A DNA stretch of 13,111 bases from Methylomarinum sp. (GTDB taxonomy: Bacteria; Pseudomonadota; Gammaproteobacteria; Methylococcales; Methylomonadaceae), in the NCBI GenBank assembly GCA_013139755.1, contig WTAG01000113.1, positions 1 through 13,111 of the forward strand, given 5' to 3'. Made by a program: the position numbers and the translations under genes. Positions 1 to 9,194 of the stretch are shown piece by piece; within the stretch, counting starts at the first letter, position 1, and every line of letters starts with the position of its first letter. The notes beneath the pieces were generated by a model, which worked only from the letters and a program-made list of their open reading frames with translations, was not told the DNA's origin and did not search any database.

Positions 1-244
1 CAATCAGATGCATGGCCTTTAATCGCCCTCTGGTATTGATAACAGTCCCTTTTATACCGCCATCTCGCACTAATAAATTGCTACCCAAACCTAACCAATA
101 AATACTTTCCTGTTCTGGTAACTGTTGCAGAAATGTGATTAAATCGGCTCTTCCTTCCGGTAAATACATCTGTTCCGCAGGCCCACCTACTCGCCAACTG
201 GTGTATTTAGCTAAAGGTTCATTTTTAAGCAATATCCCGTTCAT
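1..244 (-). CDS. murB: UDP-N-acetylenolpyruvoylglucosamine reductase, N-terminal part (cut by window edge)
   Basis: MurB is the cytoplasmic flavoenzyme that reduces UDP-GlcNAc-enolpyruvate to UDP-MurNAc with NADPH. Only the first 81 codons lie in the window. Translation begins [17 protein letters not shown], followed by RVGGPAEQM and then [17 protein letters not shown] near residues 50-67, which is the FAD-binding glycine/serine loop of the family. The loop resembles the shorter (type II) MurB proteins more than the E. coli type; that is a judgement by eye. The ATG overlaps the murC stop as ATGA, a 4-nt overlap typical of translational coupling. The C-terminal substrate-binding domain and catalytic residues lie outside the window, so completeness cannot be judged. 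The murC-murB adjacency is found in many non-enteric gammaproteobacteria. Confidence 0.93.
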   Translation of the reverse strand, partial: MNGILLKNEPLAKYTSWRVGGPAEQMYLPEGRADLITFLQQLPEQESIYWLGLGSNLLVRDGGIKGTVINTRGRLKAMHLI

Positions 245-1677
245 TTTTTAAATGCCGCTGCTAATTTTTCTGGTAATTCAGCAGCTATCTGCCCAACATT
301 ACCCGCACCCATCGTTAAAATCACATCATCAACCTTAACAATACCCGCAAGGATATTCGCTAAATCCTCTCTGTCTTTAACAAAGACTGGATCGACCTGA
401 CCTCTTACTCGAATCGCTCTAGATAATGCCTGCCCATTTGCACCGACAATTTCATCTTCGCCTGCGGTGTAAATATCTAATAATATTAAGACATCAACCG
501 TCGATAATACTTCGACAAAATCTTCAAACAAATCTCTGGTTCGGGTGTATCTATGCGGTTGAAACACCACCACTTTTCGTCTATCTGGCCATGCCTGTCT
601 CATTGCTTCAAATGTTGCCGCAACTTCTTTGGGATGATGTCCATAATCATCAACCAATGAAATCATGCCATCTCCAAATGCAATATCACCATTCACCTGA
701 AAGCGTCGACCAATACCTTTAAAGGTTTCTAAACTTTTAATAATCGCCAGATCATCTACCCCTAACCTAGTTGCAATAGTTATCGATGCCAAGGCATTTA
801 ACATATTGTGCCAACCAGGCATATTCAGCGTAATTTTTAAAGGTTTATGCTCACCCCATCGCACTACTGTAAAATGAGTTTGCATTCCTTGTTGCTTAAT
901 TTCTGTAGCGCGCACATCTGCATCTTCATGCACACCATAGGTTTTTACTGGTTTAGTAATTTCAGGTAGTATCTCTTGCACCCCTGAATCATCCAGGCAC
1001 ATCACAGCCAATCCATAGAAAGGCAAATGATGTAAAAATTCTATAAATGTATCTTTAAGTCGTTGATAACTTCCGCCATAGGTCTCCATGTGATCTTGGT
1101 CAATATTAGTCACGACTGAAATCATTGGTTGTAAATGCAAAAACGAAGCATCACTTTCATCAGCTTCTGCAACCAAATATTCCCCCAAACCTAACTTAGC
1201 ATTAGTCCCTGCACTGTTTAAGCGCCCTCCGATAACAAAAGTGGGATCTAATCCACCTTCTGCCAATAGACTGGCTGTTAAACTAGTTGTAGTGGTTTTT
1301 CCATGAGTACCGGCAACAGCAATACCAAATCGAAAACGCATTAATTCTGCCAACATCTCAGCCCGAGGAATTACAGGAATTCTATTTTCATAGGCCGCCT
1401 TAACTTCTTCATTACTTTTATCAACCGCTGTTGATGTAACAACCACATCGACATTGGCTACATTTTCCTTTGCATGACCTATATGTATTGTTACACCTTG
1501 CTGCTCTAACCTTTCAGTTACAGCGCTGGCTTTAATATCAGATCCTGAAACCTTATATCTCAAATTTGACAGAACTTCCGCAATACCACTCATTCCGGTA
1601 CCGCCTATACCAACAAAATGTATTTTCTCTATATGTCCTAAACCCTTAATTGGGTTTCTCCGTTCTGTCCTGTTCAT
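241..1677 (-). CDS. murC: UDP-N-acetylmuramate--L-alanine ligase
   Basis: MurC is the first Mur ligase and adds L-alanine to UDP-MurNAc with ATP in the cytoplasm. From the chosen start it has 478 residues (E. coli about 491). Visible elements: N-terminal Rossmann-type loop [12 protein letters not shown] (residues 20-31), ATP loop GTHGKTTT (123-130), [10 protein letters not shown] (171-180) and [11 protein letters not shown] (190-200) in the central domain, and DDYGHHP (343-349) with FQPHRYTRT (372-380) in the C-terminal domain. All three Mur-ligase domains are complete. An in-frame ATG lies 7 codons upstream at 1698, but it has no Shine-Dalgarno sequence. The ATG at 1677 has AGGAAG 7 nt upstream and overlaps the murG stop as ATGA, so I prefer it. 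The loop reads GGTGMSG where E. coli has GGAGMGG, a mild variation. It is followed by murB with another ATGA overlap. Confidence 0.97.
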   Translation of the reverse strand: MNRTERRNPIKGLGHIEKIHFVGIGGTGMSGIAEVLSNLRYKVSGSDIKASAVTERLEQQGVTIHIGHAKENVANVDVVVTSTAVDKSNEEVKAAYENRIPVIPRAEMLAELMRFRFGIAVAGTHGKTTTTSLTASLLAEGGLDPTFVIGGRLNSAGTNAKLGLGEYLVAEADESDASFLHLQPMISVVTNIDQDHMETYGGSYQRLKDTFIEFLHHLPFYGLAVMCLDDSGVQEILPEITKPVKTYGVHEDADVRATEIKQQGMQTHFTVVRWGEHKPLKITLNMPGWHNMLNALASITIATRLGVDDLAIIKSLETFKGIGRRFQVNGDIAFGDGMISLVDDYGHHPKEVAATFEAMRQAWPDRRKVVVFQPHRYTRTRDLFEDFVEVLSTVDVLILLDIYTAGEDEIVGANGQALSRAIRVRGQVDPVFVKDREDLANILAGIVKVDDVILTMGAGNVGQIAAELPEKLAAAFKK

Positions 1678-2735
1678 TTTTTTGCTTCCTGAATGCATAT
1701 ATCTGACACAACAACTGTTGCATCTAATTTTGCTTTATTTTTTGCCGCCAAACACATTTCTCTTATTGAGCCTTTAACGTCTTGAATCGCCTTTAATAAG
1801 GATAATTCATTTAAATCAGGCTGCTTCAATAAAACACCTGCTCCAGCATCCACTAAATAATGAGCATTAGCTGTTTGATGATCATCAATTGCATGAGGTA
1901 AAGGAATAAATATTGCTGGCAATCCTGCCGCTGCTACTTCACTCACTGTCATTGCTCCCGAGCGACAAATAATCATATCCGCCCATTGATAAGCTGATGC
2001 CATATCATCTATAAATTCAACTGCTTGTGCATTAATCGATAATTTTTCATAATTCTCAAAAACGGTTTTAAACATAGCCGTTCCTGTTTGATGCCTTATC
2101 TCTACTCTATCTAAAGCCTTCACTGCGACGGGAACAATATCATTTAAGATCTTTGCTCCTTGACTTCCTCCAACAACTAGAATACGAAGATCTCTTTCTA
2201 GCTCTTCATTCCAAATTTCTTTTTCTTGGGAATCTAAAAATTCAGTTCTTAACGGGTTGCCAGTAAATAAGGCATTTATATCCGGAGAAAAGCTTTCAGG
2301 AAATGCTTGTAATACTTTATTTGCTTTTTTCATCAACAACCTGTTGGTCGTACCGGGTATTCTATTTTGCTCATGAATCACTAATGGAATACCCATTAAT
2401 TTAGCCACTAAACCACCTGGACCCGCAACATATCCACCAAAACCTAAAACCACATCTGGTTTACGTTTACAAAAAATACTGAACACCTGAAAAAATGATT
2501 TAATTAATAACAAAGCACTTTTAATTTTTGCACCTATGCCCTTACCTCTTAAACCTGCAACTGCCAACCAATCTATCTCTATATTATTTTCTGGTACTAC
2601 GCGGCTTTCCATACCTCGCTTGGTTCCTAACCAGCTGACATGCCAACCGTTTTTGACCAGATACTGAGCAACGGCAAGTGCGGGAAACACGTGCCCACCA
2701 GTACCTCCTGCCATAATTATTATGCGTTGACCCAT
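1674..2735 (-). CDS. murG: UDP-GlcNAc:lipid I N-acetylglucosaminyltransferase
   Basis: MurG is a peripheral membrane GT-B glycosyltransferase of the inner leaflet. It transfers GlcNAc from UDP-GlcNAc to lipid I, giving lipid II. At 353 residues it matches the E. coli length (355). The N-domain has the glycine loop [11 protein letters not shown] (9-19), [11 protein letters not shown] (98-108) and HEQN (121-124). The C-domain has TGNP (158-161), GGSQGA (189-194), [10 protein letters not shown] (257-266) and [10 protein letters not shown] (278-287), which line the donor-binding cleft in this family. No membrane helix is expected. The start overlaps the end of ftsW by 16 nt; GAAGGT lies a few bases upstream of the ATG and supports this start. 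Met8, just before the glycine loop, is too far in to be the likely start. It lies between its substrate-producing (mraY) and product-using (ftsW) partners in the cluster. Confidence 0.97.
   Translation of the reverse strand: MGQRIIIMAGGTGGHVFPALAVAQYLVKNGWHVSWLGTKRGMESRVVPENNIEIDWLAVAGLRGKGIGAKIKSALLLIKSFFQVFSIFCKRKPDVVLGFGGYVAGPGGLVAKLMGIPLVIHEQNRIPGTTNRLLMKKANKVLQAFPESFSPDINALFTGNPLRTEFLDSQEKEIWNEELERDLRILVVGGSQGAKILNDIVPVAVKALDRVEIRHQTGTAMFKTVFENYEKLSINAQAVEFIDDMASAYQWADMIICRSGAMTVSEVAAAGLPAIFIPLPHAIDDHQTANAHYLVDAGAGVLLKQPDLNELSLLKAIQDVKGSIREMCLAAKNKAKLDATVVVSDICIQEAKK
1685..1690 (-). promoter_or_regulatory. Ribosome binding site deciding the murC start
   Basis: AGGAAG is read on the minus strand inside the last codons of murG, 7 nt before the ATG at 1677. 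The alternative murC ATG at 1698 lies upstream of this site and has no comparable purine stretch before it. This supports the shorter MurC start with a 4-nt overlap with murG. Confidence 0.7.
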
Positions 2736-3892
2736 TCTGACCTTCTTTTTGGCATGTTTTTTTGTTTTTCAATAATTTCACTATGCACGCGAAACAATAA
2801 TGCCATAGCGGCACACATGATGATCATACTTCCGCCACCGTAACTCATTAACGGTAGTGTTAACCCTTTGGTTGGTAAAATCCCCATATTAACGCCCATA
2901 TTGACAAAGGCCTGAAACCCAAACCAAATACCCAAACCATATGCAACAAATGCAGCAAACTTTTCTTCTGCTTGTTCCGCCTTTACCGCAATCTTAAATG
3001 TGTGCCACAACAACAAAGTGAATAAACTAATCACCGTTAACACACCAACTAAACCAAGTTCTTCAGCCAATACTGAAAATAAAAAATCAGTATGTGCTTC
3101 TGGTAAATAAAATAATTTTTGAATGCCACTACCTAAACCGACACCAAATATTTCACCTCGCCCAAATGACATCAATGCCTGTACCAATTGAAACCCGGTA
3201 TTTTGTGCATCGGCCCACGGATCTATAAACCCCGTCACTCTAGCCCAGCGATAAGGCGAGAAATATACTAATAGCATTCCTAATACCACAACAACGGCTA
3301 TCAAAATAAGAAACTGCCATAAACGCGCACCACTTAAATACATAATACCCATGGCTATAACCAAAAGAACCACAGCCGAGCCAAAATCAGGCTCTAGTAA
3401 TAACAAAAAACAAGCTATTGAAAATAACAATAACGGTTTCACCAAGCCATAAGTTGATTCCTGAACATGTTCCTGATGCCTCGTCACATACCCTGCCATA
3501 TATACCACTGAAATAAACTTTACAATCTCAGACACTTGCACCCTGAATCCCAACAACGAACTCCACCGAGTACTACCATTAACCTTGACGCCTATTCCAG
3601 GAATTAATAGAAAAACCAGTAACGCCAACCCAGCAATAAACAACCAAGGCCCTATTTTTTCCCATATTTTTAAGGGAATACATGCAACCCCTACTGCCAC
3701 AATAAGCGCTATGACAATATGTATTAGCTGCTTGACAGGGTAATACAAGCAGTCATTTGCTACTTTCTCACCTAAATGTAACGATGCTGAAGCAACCATC
3801 AAATAACCGATAACTAATAAACTGCTACAAATAAACAGCAAAAAGTAATCCAAGTGGAATATAAGCTTTTGGCCGTTCAATTTTTCTTTCAT
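2720..3892 (-). CDS. ftsW: Septal peptidoglycan glycosyltransferase FtsW (SEDS family)
   Basis: FtsW is the SEDS-family polytopic membrane enzyme that polymerises lipid II into glycan strands at the septum, working with FtsI. The protein has 390 residues and about ten hydrophobic segments. Family hallmarks: NGSTRW (105-110), QVSEIVKF (119-126), EPDFGSA (167-173), GFIDPW (221-226), the long loop SFGRGEIFGVGLGSG (242-256) leading to LPEAHTDFLFS (263-273), and GILPTKGLTLPLMSYGGGS (337-355). Asp269 in the HTDF motif corresponds to the conserved aspartate proposed as catalytic in SEDS proteins. The LPEAHTDF and GMLPTKGLTLPL-type motifs match FtsW of gammaproteobacteria, and the position between murD and murG is the usual one for ftsW, not rodA. 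The start overlaps the murD stop as ATGA. It has only a weak upstream Shine-Dalgarno, so coupling is likely. Confidence 0.96.
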   Translation of the reverse strand: MKEKLNGQKLIFHLDYFLLFICSSLLVIGYLMVASASLHLGEKVANDCLYYPVKQLIHIVIALIVAVGVACIPLKIWEKIGPWLFIAGLALLVFLLIPGIGVKVNGSTRWSSLLGFRVQVSEIVKFISVVYMAGYVTRHQEHVQESTYGLVKPLLLFSIACFLLLLEPDFGSAVVLLVIAMGIMYLSGARLWQFLILIAVVVVLGMLLVYFSPYRWARVTGFIDPWADAQNTGFQLVQALMSFGRGEIFGVGLGSGIQKLFYLPEAHTDFLFSVLAEELGLVGVLTVISLFTLLLWHTFKIAVKAEQAEEKFAAFVAYGLGIWFGFQAFVNMGVNMGILPTKGLTLPLMSYGGGSMIIMCAAMALLFRVHSEIIEKQKNMPKRRSEWVNA

Positions 3893-5256
3893 GCAGCCAA
3901 ATCCAATACAGCTGCAGTAAATTTATCCCCTCTTTCTTGATAGTTCTTATACTGATCTATACTTGCGCAAGCCGGACTTAACAAAACACTGTCACCATCC
4001 TCAGCCAGCTTGGCTGCAATTTGCACCGCCTCTTTCATGCTGCTTACTCTGTATGAGGGAACACAACCATTGATTGCCGTGTCTATCTTGTCTGCATCTT
4101 TCCCTACCAAGACCACAAACCTGGTCTTTTCGCTAACAACTGGAATCAACTCTTTCATATCAGCGCCCTTGGCGTCGCCACCGGCAATCAGGATTACTTT
4201 TCTTTGATAGCCTTCTAGTGCGGCTATACATGCACCAACATTGGTTGCTTTAGAATCATTAATCCAAGTGACTCCATTTAATTTCGCAACCCTCTGCATT
4301 CGATGACTTAATCCTTTAAATTGACACAATGCATTACACATCGCCTCCATTTTTAAATTTACTGCTGTTCCAATCGCTAATGCAGCTAATGCATTGGCCA
4401 CATTATGCATGCCTTCAAGAGGTAAATCAGCTTGAGGCATTAATGCCTGATTATCATTCATTAACCACATTTCACCCAGATATTTTTCTAGGTGAAAACC
4501 GACAGACTCGTGCACAGAAAATCGTAGTATTTCTCTACCCATTTCAACCATTGCTTTAACCGCAGGGTCATCTTCATTCACAACCATCATTCCATTTCCA
4601 GAAAAAACTTTTTGTTTTTCCCTGGCATACCCCTCAATACCATCATGACGATCCATGTGATCGGCAGATACATTCAGCACTGTTGCAACCGTTGCATTTA
4701 GTACCGATGTCCTTTCCAATTGAAAACTCGAAAGTTCTATGACATATAATTCAACTGTTTCATCCAGCAGATCTAACGCAGGTATTCCCAAATTCCCACC
4801 GATTGCTGTTTTTACACCACTGGCATTTCCCATCGCACCCAGCATTGTTGTCACAGTACTTTTGCCATTTGATCCTGTAATGGCAACTACTGGCGCTCTT
4901 GTTGAACAAGCAAATAAATCAATATCACTGACCAATCTCACACCTGATAAAACCGACTTTTGAATCGACTCCTCTTGCAATGAAACGCCAGGACTTACCA
5001 CTAAATGCGTTGCCACCTCAAATGCTGCCTTATCAAAGCCTCCTGTAAAAACTGGCGTATCAGGATACTCTTCCAATAAGGCATCGTTCAAAGGCGGCTT
5101 GTCTCTGCTGTCAATGACAGCAAATGGAATAGCCTGTTGATGCAAAAATTTTGCTACAGAAAAACCTGTCTTACCCAACCCGACAACTAATACCTTTGAA
5201 TTCTGATTCAAAGACAATTGTGTGTTTAAAGAGTCTGAAATAGTTTCTCTATCCAT
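3889..5256 (-). CDS. murD: UDP-N-acetylmuramoyl-L-alanine--D-glutamate ligase
   Basis: MurD adds D-glutamate to UDP-MurNAc-L-Ala with ATP in the cytoplasm. With the chosen start it has 455 residues (E. coli 438); the excess is a short N-terminal extension before VLVVGLGKTGFS (22-33). Other elements: ATP loop GSNGKST (128-134), IELSSFQLE (173-181), NVSADHMDRH (195-204), a lysine at about 214 in AREKQKVF that aligns with the carbamylated lysine of E. coli MurD, LSHRMQRV (316-323), NDSKATN (333-339) and the C-terminal block LLSPACASIDQYKNY (425-439). The reading frame continues 20 codons upstream to an ATG at 5316, but that would run 58 nt into mraY and add a tail unlike MurD. The ATG at 5256 lies 2 nt after the mraY stop and is preferred. 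Its ribosome binding site is weak. Confidence 0.96.
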   Translation of the reverse strand: MDRETISDSLNTQLSLNQNSKVLVVGLGKTGFSVAKFLHQQAIPFAVIDSRDKPPLNDALLEEYPDTPVFTGGFDKAAFEVATHLVVSPGVSLQEESIQKSVLSGVRLVSDIDLFACSTRAPVVAITGSNGKSTVTTMLGAMGNASGVKTAIGGNLGIPALDLLDETVELYVIELSSFQLERTSVLNATVATVLNVSADHMDRHDGIEGYAREKQKVFSGNGMMVVNEDDPAVKAMVEMGREILRFSVHESVGFHLEKYLGEMWLMNDNQALMPQADLPLEGMHNVANALAALAIGTAVNLKMEAMCNALCQFKGLSHRMQRVAKLNGVTWINDSKATNVGACIAALEGYQRKVILIAGGDAKGADMKELIPVVSEKTRFVVLVGKDADKIDTAINGCVPSYRVSSMKEAVQIAAKLAEDGDSVLLSPACASIDQYKNYQERGDKFTAAVLDLAA

Positions 5257-5258
5257 AG

Positions 5259-6341
5259 TTATCTTAATTTTAAAGTTGCCAAACCAATTAATACTAAAAT
5301 CACAGTAATAATCCAAAAACGCACAATAATTCTTGGCTCTGGCCAGCCTTTTAACTCATAGTGATGATGTATGGGCGCCATTAAAAACACCCGTTTTCCT
5401 CGCCATTTATAGGAAACCACCTGAATAATGACCGAGATTGTTTCAACAACAAAAACACCTCCCATAATCATTAACACAATTTCTTGACGCACCAAAACAG
5501 CTAAAATACCTAGTGCAGCACCTAATGCCAACGCCCCCACATCGCCCATAAAGACCATCGCAGGATAAGCGTTAAACCATAAAAACCCTAAACCAGCACC
5601 TATCAGTGCCGCACAAAAAACAATCAATTCGCCGGACTCTGGCAAGTATGGAATCGCCAAATAGTCTGCAAAACTTGCATGTCCTGATAAATAAGCAAAA
5701 ATACCCAAAGCCGCAGCAACCATAACTGTTGGCATAATCGCCAACCCATCCAAACCATCGGTTAAATTAACTGCATTACTTGAACCAACAATGACTAAAT
5801 AAGTAACAACAATATATGCCCAGCCCATATCAATCATGACATCTTTAAAAAAAGGCACTATAAATTGTGTTTCTGCTGCCACTTCTGCTGTCATATATAA
5901 AAAGACACCAGCACTTAAAGCAATTGCTGATTGCCAAAATAATTTCGCTTTTGCCGATAAACCATCACTATTGCCTTGCATGACTTTTCTATAATCATCA
6001 ACAAAACCCACCACACCATGCCCTAGCGTGACTAACAGCACCACCCAGACATAGCGATTTTCAAGGTCTGCCCAAAGCAGTGTACTTATTGCAATTGCAA
6101 CCAGTATTAAGGCCCCACCCATTGTTGGCGTTCCTGCCTTTTCATAATGGCTTTCCGGACCTTCTTCTCTAATTGATTGCCCGATCTTTTTTCGAGTTAA
6201 TTTCCTAATCATTACCGGCCCGATAATGAATGAGATAATTAATGCTGTTAAGGCACCTAAAATAGCTCGCAATGTCAGGTATTGAAACACCCGAAAGCCG
6301 CTATCATAATTCATTAAATAATCTGCTAAATAAAGTAACAT
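5259..6341 (-). CDS. mraY: Phospho-N-acetylmuramoyl-pentapeptide transferase (lipid I synthase)
   Basis: MraY is the integral membrane enzyme that transfers phospho-MurNAc-pentapeptide from UDP to undecaprenyl phosphate, making lipid I. It has 360 residues, the same as E. coli MraY, and about ten hydrophobic segments. Key motifs: AGTPTMGG (69-76), VDDYRK (114-119) with the Asp115-Asp116 pair, [10 protein letters not shown] (192-201), [10 protein letters not shown] (260-269) with Asp267, and MAPIHHHYE (321-329), the histidine motif that separates MraY from WecA-type relatives. The three aspartates known to be needed for catalysis in E. coli (115, 116, 267) fall at the same positions. The start ATG has AGGA 5 nt upstream and lies 9 nt after the murF stop. 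No truncation or odd residue is seen. Confidence 0.98.
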   Translation of the reverse strand: MLLYLADYLMNYDSGFRVFQYLTLRAILGALTALIISFIIGPVMIRKLTRKKIGQSIREEGPESHYEKAGTPTMGGALILVAIAISTLLWADLENRYVWVVLLVTLGHGVVGFVDDYRKVMQGNSDGLSAKAKLFWQSAIALSAGVFLYMTAEVAAETQFIVPFFKDVMIDMGWAYIVVTYLVIVGSSNAVNLTDGLDGLAIMPTVMVAAALGIFAYLSGHASFADYLAIPYLPESGELIVFCAALIGAGLGFLWFNAYPAMVFMGDVGALALGAALGILAVLVRQEIVLMIMGGVFVVETISVIIQVVSYKWRGKRVFLMAPIHHHYELKGWPEPRIIVRFWIITVILVLIGLATLKLR

Positions 6342-6350
6342 CGTTTTCCT

Positions 6351-7712
6351 TTATTTCCTGAAATCTGTAACTAATGCTGCCACAACATTTTCCATTTTTT
6401 GAGCACGAGAGCCTTTAACTAATACACTCTCATTACCGGTTAATTGTTTTTTTAACTCAGCTATCAACTGAGCTTGGTCAGTAAAAAAATCCGCACCATC
6501 ACCAAATGCATTTGCGGTAAATTCTGCATCCGCCCCTATCGTTAATAAGCGATCTACATTCATTGATTTAATTAATTCACCTAACTCTTTATGTATTGTC
6601 TTACTATCAACACCCATCTCACCTAATGCACCAAGCACAACCCATGACTCACCCTGGCACTGTGTCAACACATCCAACGCTACCTTCACCGAACTAGGAT
6701 TAGCATTATATGTATCATCAATAACAAGGCCTCCATATTTTCCAAGCAAGGGCTGCAATCGACCAAGAACTGGTTTTAGACATTCCAGTCCCTGTTTAAT
6801 CTGTTGCAATCCTATACCAACACTCAAACAACTTGCTGCCGCTGCCAGCGCGTTAATAACATTATGTTGTCCAGCCAACTTTAGCTGTATTGCTATCTCA
6901 TCAGTAGCAGTTGATAGGGTAAATTGAGTGATAAATTCATTATTTTCTACTCTTACCAAAATCGCGTGGGCATTAATATCTGCCGTTTTGTCCATGCCAA
7001 AAGAAAGCAGCTGTCTATCACCCGCTATATCTAACCATAAGGGGTAAAAGTCATCGTCCTTATTCAGTACTGCAATACCTGTAGCACTTAGCCCTTCAAT
7101 AATCTCACCTTTTGCTCTGGCAACCCCTTCAAGACTGCCAAAACCTTCTATATGTGCTGCGCCTACATTAGTAATTACTGCAACATCCGGCTGCGCGTAA
7201 TGACTGCTATATTTTATTTCACCTAGATGATTTGCACCCATTTCCACTACTGCATATTGATGTTCCGGCTGCAATTTTAATAAAGTCAGTGGTACGCCAA
7301 TATCATTATTTAAATTGCCTTTGGTAAAATGCACTTTAGCGTTAACCGCTAAAATAGCTGCAATCATTTCCTTTACCGTGGTTTTTCCGTTACTTCCTGT
7401 TACCGCAATAGTTTTTACATCTGACTGATTTTTCCAGGCAGAAGCCAATTCGGCTAATGCTTTGTGTGTATCTTTAACCACAATTTGAGGTAACTCTGTA
7501 TCTACCTCATACTCAACTAATACCGCCCCAGCACCTGATTTTTCAGCTTGCTCTATAAAAGCATGCCCATCAAAATTCTGACCTTTTATAGCTATATATA
7601 AGTCATCTTTTAGTAATGTTCGCGTATCTATACTGACAGATACTATTGCCAGGTCTTTCCCAACCAAATAGCCCTTTGTAAAACTTGCAACTGCACTCAA
7701 CAACATTTGCAT
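6351..7712 (-). CDS. murF: UDP-N-acetylmuramoyl-tripeptide--D-alanyl-D-alanine ligase
   Basis: MurF completes the cytoplasmic precursor by adding the D-Ala-D-Ala dipeptide to UDP-MurNAc-tripeptide. The protein has 453 residues, the usual length. Visible elements: SIDTRT (27-32) of the UDP-binding N-domain, ATP loop GSNGKTT (106-112), KGNLNNDIGVPLTLL (131-145), VVEMGANHLGEI (155-166), the GQHNVINALAA segment (281-291), DDTYNANPSS (332-341) and VKGSRAQKME (432-441). The KGNLNND and DDTYNANP blocks identify MurF among the Mur ligases. The ATG lies 3 nt after the murE stop. An AGGG is about 11 nt upstream, a slightly long spacing, and the in-frame ATG two codons later would be spaced worse. The dipeptide supplier Ddl is not in the window but would be expected further along the operon. 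Confidence 0.97.
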   Translation of the reverse strand: MQMLLSAVASFTKGYLVGKDLAIVSVSIDTRTLLKDDLYIAIKGQNFDGHAFIEQAEKSGAGAVLVEYEVDTELPQIVVKDTHKALAELASAWKNQSDVKTIAVTGSNGKTTVKEMIAAILAVNAKVHFTKGNLNNDIGVPLTLLKLQPEHQYAVVEMGANHLGEIKYSSHYAQPDVAVITNVGAAHIEGFGSLEGVARAKGEIIEGLSATGIAVLNKDDDFYPLWLDIAGDRQLLSFGMDKTADINAHAILVRVENNEFITQFTLSTATDEIAIQLKLAGQHNVINALAAAASCLSVGIGLQQIKQGLECLKPVLGRLQPLLGKYGGLVIDDTYNANPSSVKVALDVLTQCQGESWVVLGALGEMGVDSKTIHKELGELIKSMNVDRLLTIGADAEFTANAFGDGADFFTDQAQLIAELKKQLTGNESVLVKGSRAQKMENVVAALVTDFRK

Positions 7713-7715
7713 TGT

Positions 7716-9194
7716 TTAATTATCCCTATTTAACAAAGCTTCTTTTACAGTCATCTGATCACTAAAATAGGTCTTAACGCCCTTAATATCCTGATAGTCC
7801 TCATGCCCTTTACCGGCAATTACAATACAATCATTTTTATCGGCTTTTTTAATCACTGTATGTATCGCCTGCTCTCTATTTTCAATAACTTCATAACTTT
7901 TACCCAAACAACCAGTCACAATGTCACCAATAATCTGTTCCGGACTTTCAAAGCGAGGGTTGTCATTGGTGATAATCACCTGATCAGCAAATTTCTCTGC
8001 GACAGCACCCATTAGTGCACGCTTACCTTTATCTCTATTGCCTCCACAACCAAAAACCACACTCAGTTTCTGCCCGCTATATTTTCTTAGCCCTAACAAC
8101 ACTTTCTCTAGTGCATCTGGTGTATGCGCATAATCTACAAACACAAACGGTTGGCCATCAGCACCACCAAAACCTTCCATTCGTCCTGAAACTGGCTGCA
8201 ATTTAGCCACCTTACTGGCAACATTCTGCAATGAATAACCTTGTGCCAATAACACGGTGATGACCGCTAGAATATTATCTAGATTAAAATCACCGACAAT
8301 TTTTGTCTGTATTAATGCCTTCTGACCTTGCCAACAAACAACGAACTGAATGCCATTTAAACTAAAGACAACCTCATCCGCTATCACGTTTTCTGCTAAA
8401 GCAATTTCCTTAGCTGTCGCACTAAAGGCCCAGCGCTTTGCTTTTTGATTTGCAACTGATAAAAACTGTTCACTATTTTCATCGTCACTATTAACCACAA
8501 CAAACTCTAATTCAGGCCGTTTAAACAAAGCTAACTTAGCCTGTAAATACTCAGCCATAGTTCCGTGATAATCCAAATGATCACGGCTTAAATTTGTAAA
8601 CACAGCACCTTTAAAATTAACTGCATTAACTCGTTCTTGCTCTAGACCATGTGATGAAACCTCCATCACCACTGTCTGTTTTTTTAATGCCACAAAATCA
8701 GCCAGTATTTCTTGTACTGCGATTGCATCCGGCGTGGTGTTACCCGTTTGTTTTAACAGCTCATTGCTACCCCAGCCCAATGTCCCTATCACCCCGCATT
8801 CAGGTATCAACTGTAATAAAAACTGGCTACAGCTAGTCTTGCCATTAGTCCCCGTCACACCAATCACATCCAGTTTTTTAGAAGGTGATTGATAAAAACG
8901 GTCTGCAATATATCCTAGCTTTGAGCCTAAATCATTAATTGCCAAGCAATAGCTATCCAGCAGACTAAAATCAAATATCTCACTGCCTAATGGATCATAA
9001 ATAATTGCAACTGCGCCTTTTTTTTGCGCCTGCCCTGCAAACACCAATCCATGCTGCAAAGCACCTGCGACTGCAATAAAAACAAATCCACTTTCTACCT
9101 TTCGGCTATCTAGCGCTATGCCTTTAACCTCAACTGCTTTAACAACTGTTGATGAAGCATCAAGCAAGCCATCTAATAATTTCGTTAACTTCAT
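7716..9194 (-). CDS. murE: UDP-N-acetylmuramoyl-L-alanyl-D-glutamate--2,6-diaminopimelate ligase
   Basis: MurE adds the third stem-peptide residue to UDP-MurNAc-L-Ala-D-Glu. It has 492 residues (E. coli 495). Visible elements: ALDSRKV (27-33) in the UDP-binding N-domain, ATP loop GTNGKTS (115-121), GNTTPD (151-156), MEVSSHGLEQERV (177-189), TNLSRDHLDYHG (200-211), a lysine near 220 in LQAKLALF that aligns with the carbamylated lysine of the family, GRMEGF (337-342), VDYAHTPDALE (353-363), GCGGNRDKGKR (382-392) and DNPR (411-414). DNPR is the motif of enzymes specific for meso-diaminopimelate; lysine-adding MurE proteins differ here. So the wall is predicted to be the Gram-negative DAP type. 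The start overlaps the ftsI stop as ATGA, and no convincing Shine-Dalgarno precedes it, so translation probably depends on coupling to ftsI. Confidence 0.97.
   Translation of the reverse strand: MKLTKLLDGLLDASSTVVKAVEVKGIALDSRKVESGFVFIAVAGALQHGLVFAGQAQKKGAVAIIYDPLGSEIFDFSLLDSYCLAINDLGSKLGYIADRFYQSPSKKLDVIGVTGTNGKTSCSQFLLQLIPECGVIGTLGWGSNELLKQTGNTTPDAIAVQEILADFVALKKQTVVMEVSSHGLEQERVNAVNFKGAVFTNLSRDHLDYHGTMAEYLQAKLALFKRPELEFVVVNSDDENSEQFLSVANQKAKRWAFSATAKEIALAENVIADEVVFSLNGIQFVVCWQGQKALIQTKIVGDFNLDNILAVITVLLAQGYSLQNVASKVAKLQPVSGRMEGFGGADGQPFVFVDYAHTPDALEKVLLGLRKYSGQKLSVVFGCGGNRDKGKRALMGAVAEKFADQVIITNDNPRFESPEQIIGDIVTGCLGKSYEVIENREQAIHTVIKKADKNDCIVIAGKGHEDYQDIKGVKTYFSDQMTVKEALLNRDN

Noticed and set aside
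426..722. 98-codon open frame on the plus strand opposite murC
   Set aside because: It lies wholly opposite a well-conserved Mur ligase, and its translation shows no domain or sensible composition; it is a shadow frame.
1678..1698. Seven-codon upstream extension of MurC to an ATG at 1698
   Set aside because: No ribosome binding site precedes it, whereas the ATG at 1677 has AGGAAG at good spacing and the usual ATGA overlap with murG.
2584..2843. Open frames on both strands around the ftsW-murG junction
   Set aside because: They are out-of-frame shadows of MurG and FtsW with no family features.
5257..5316. Twenty-codon upstream extension of MurD
   Set aside because: It would run 58 nt into mraY and adds an N-terminal tail unlike other MurD proteins; the ATG at 5256 directly follows the mraY stop.
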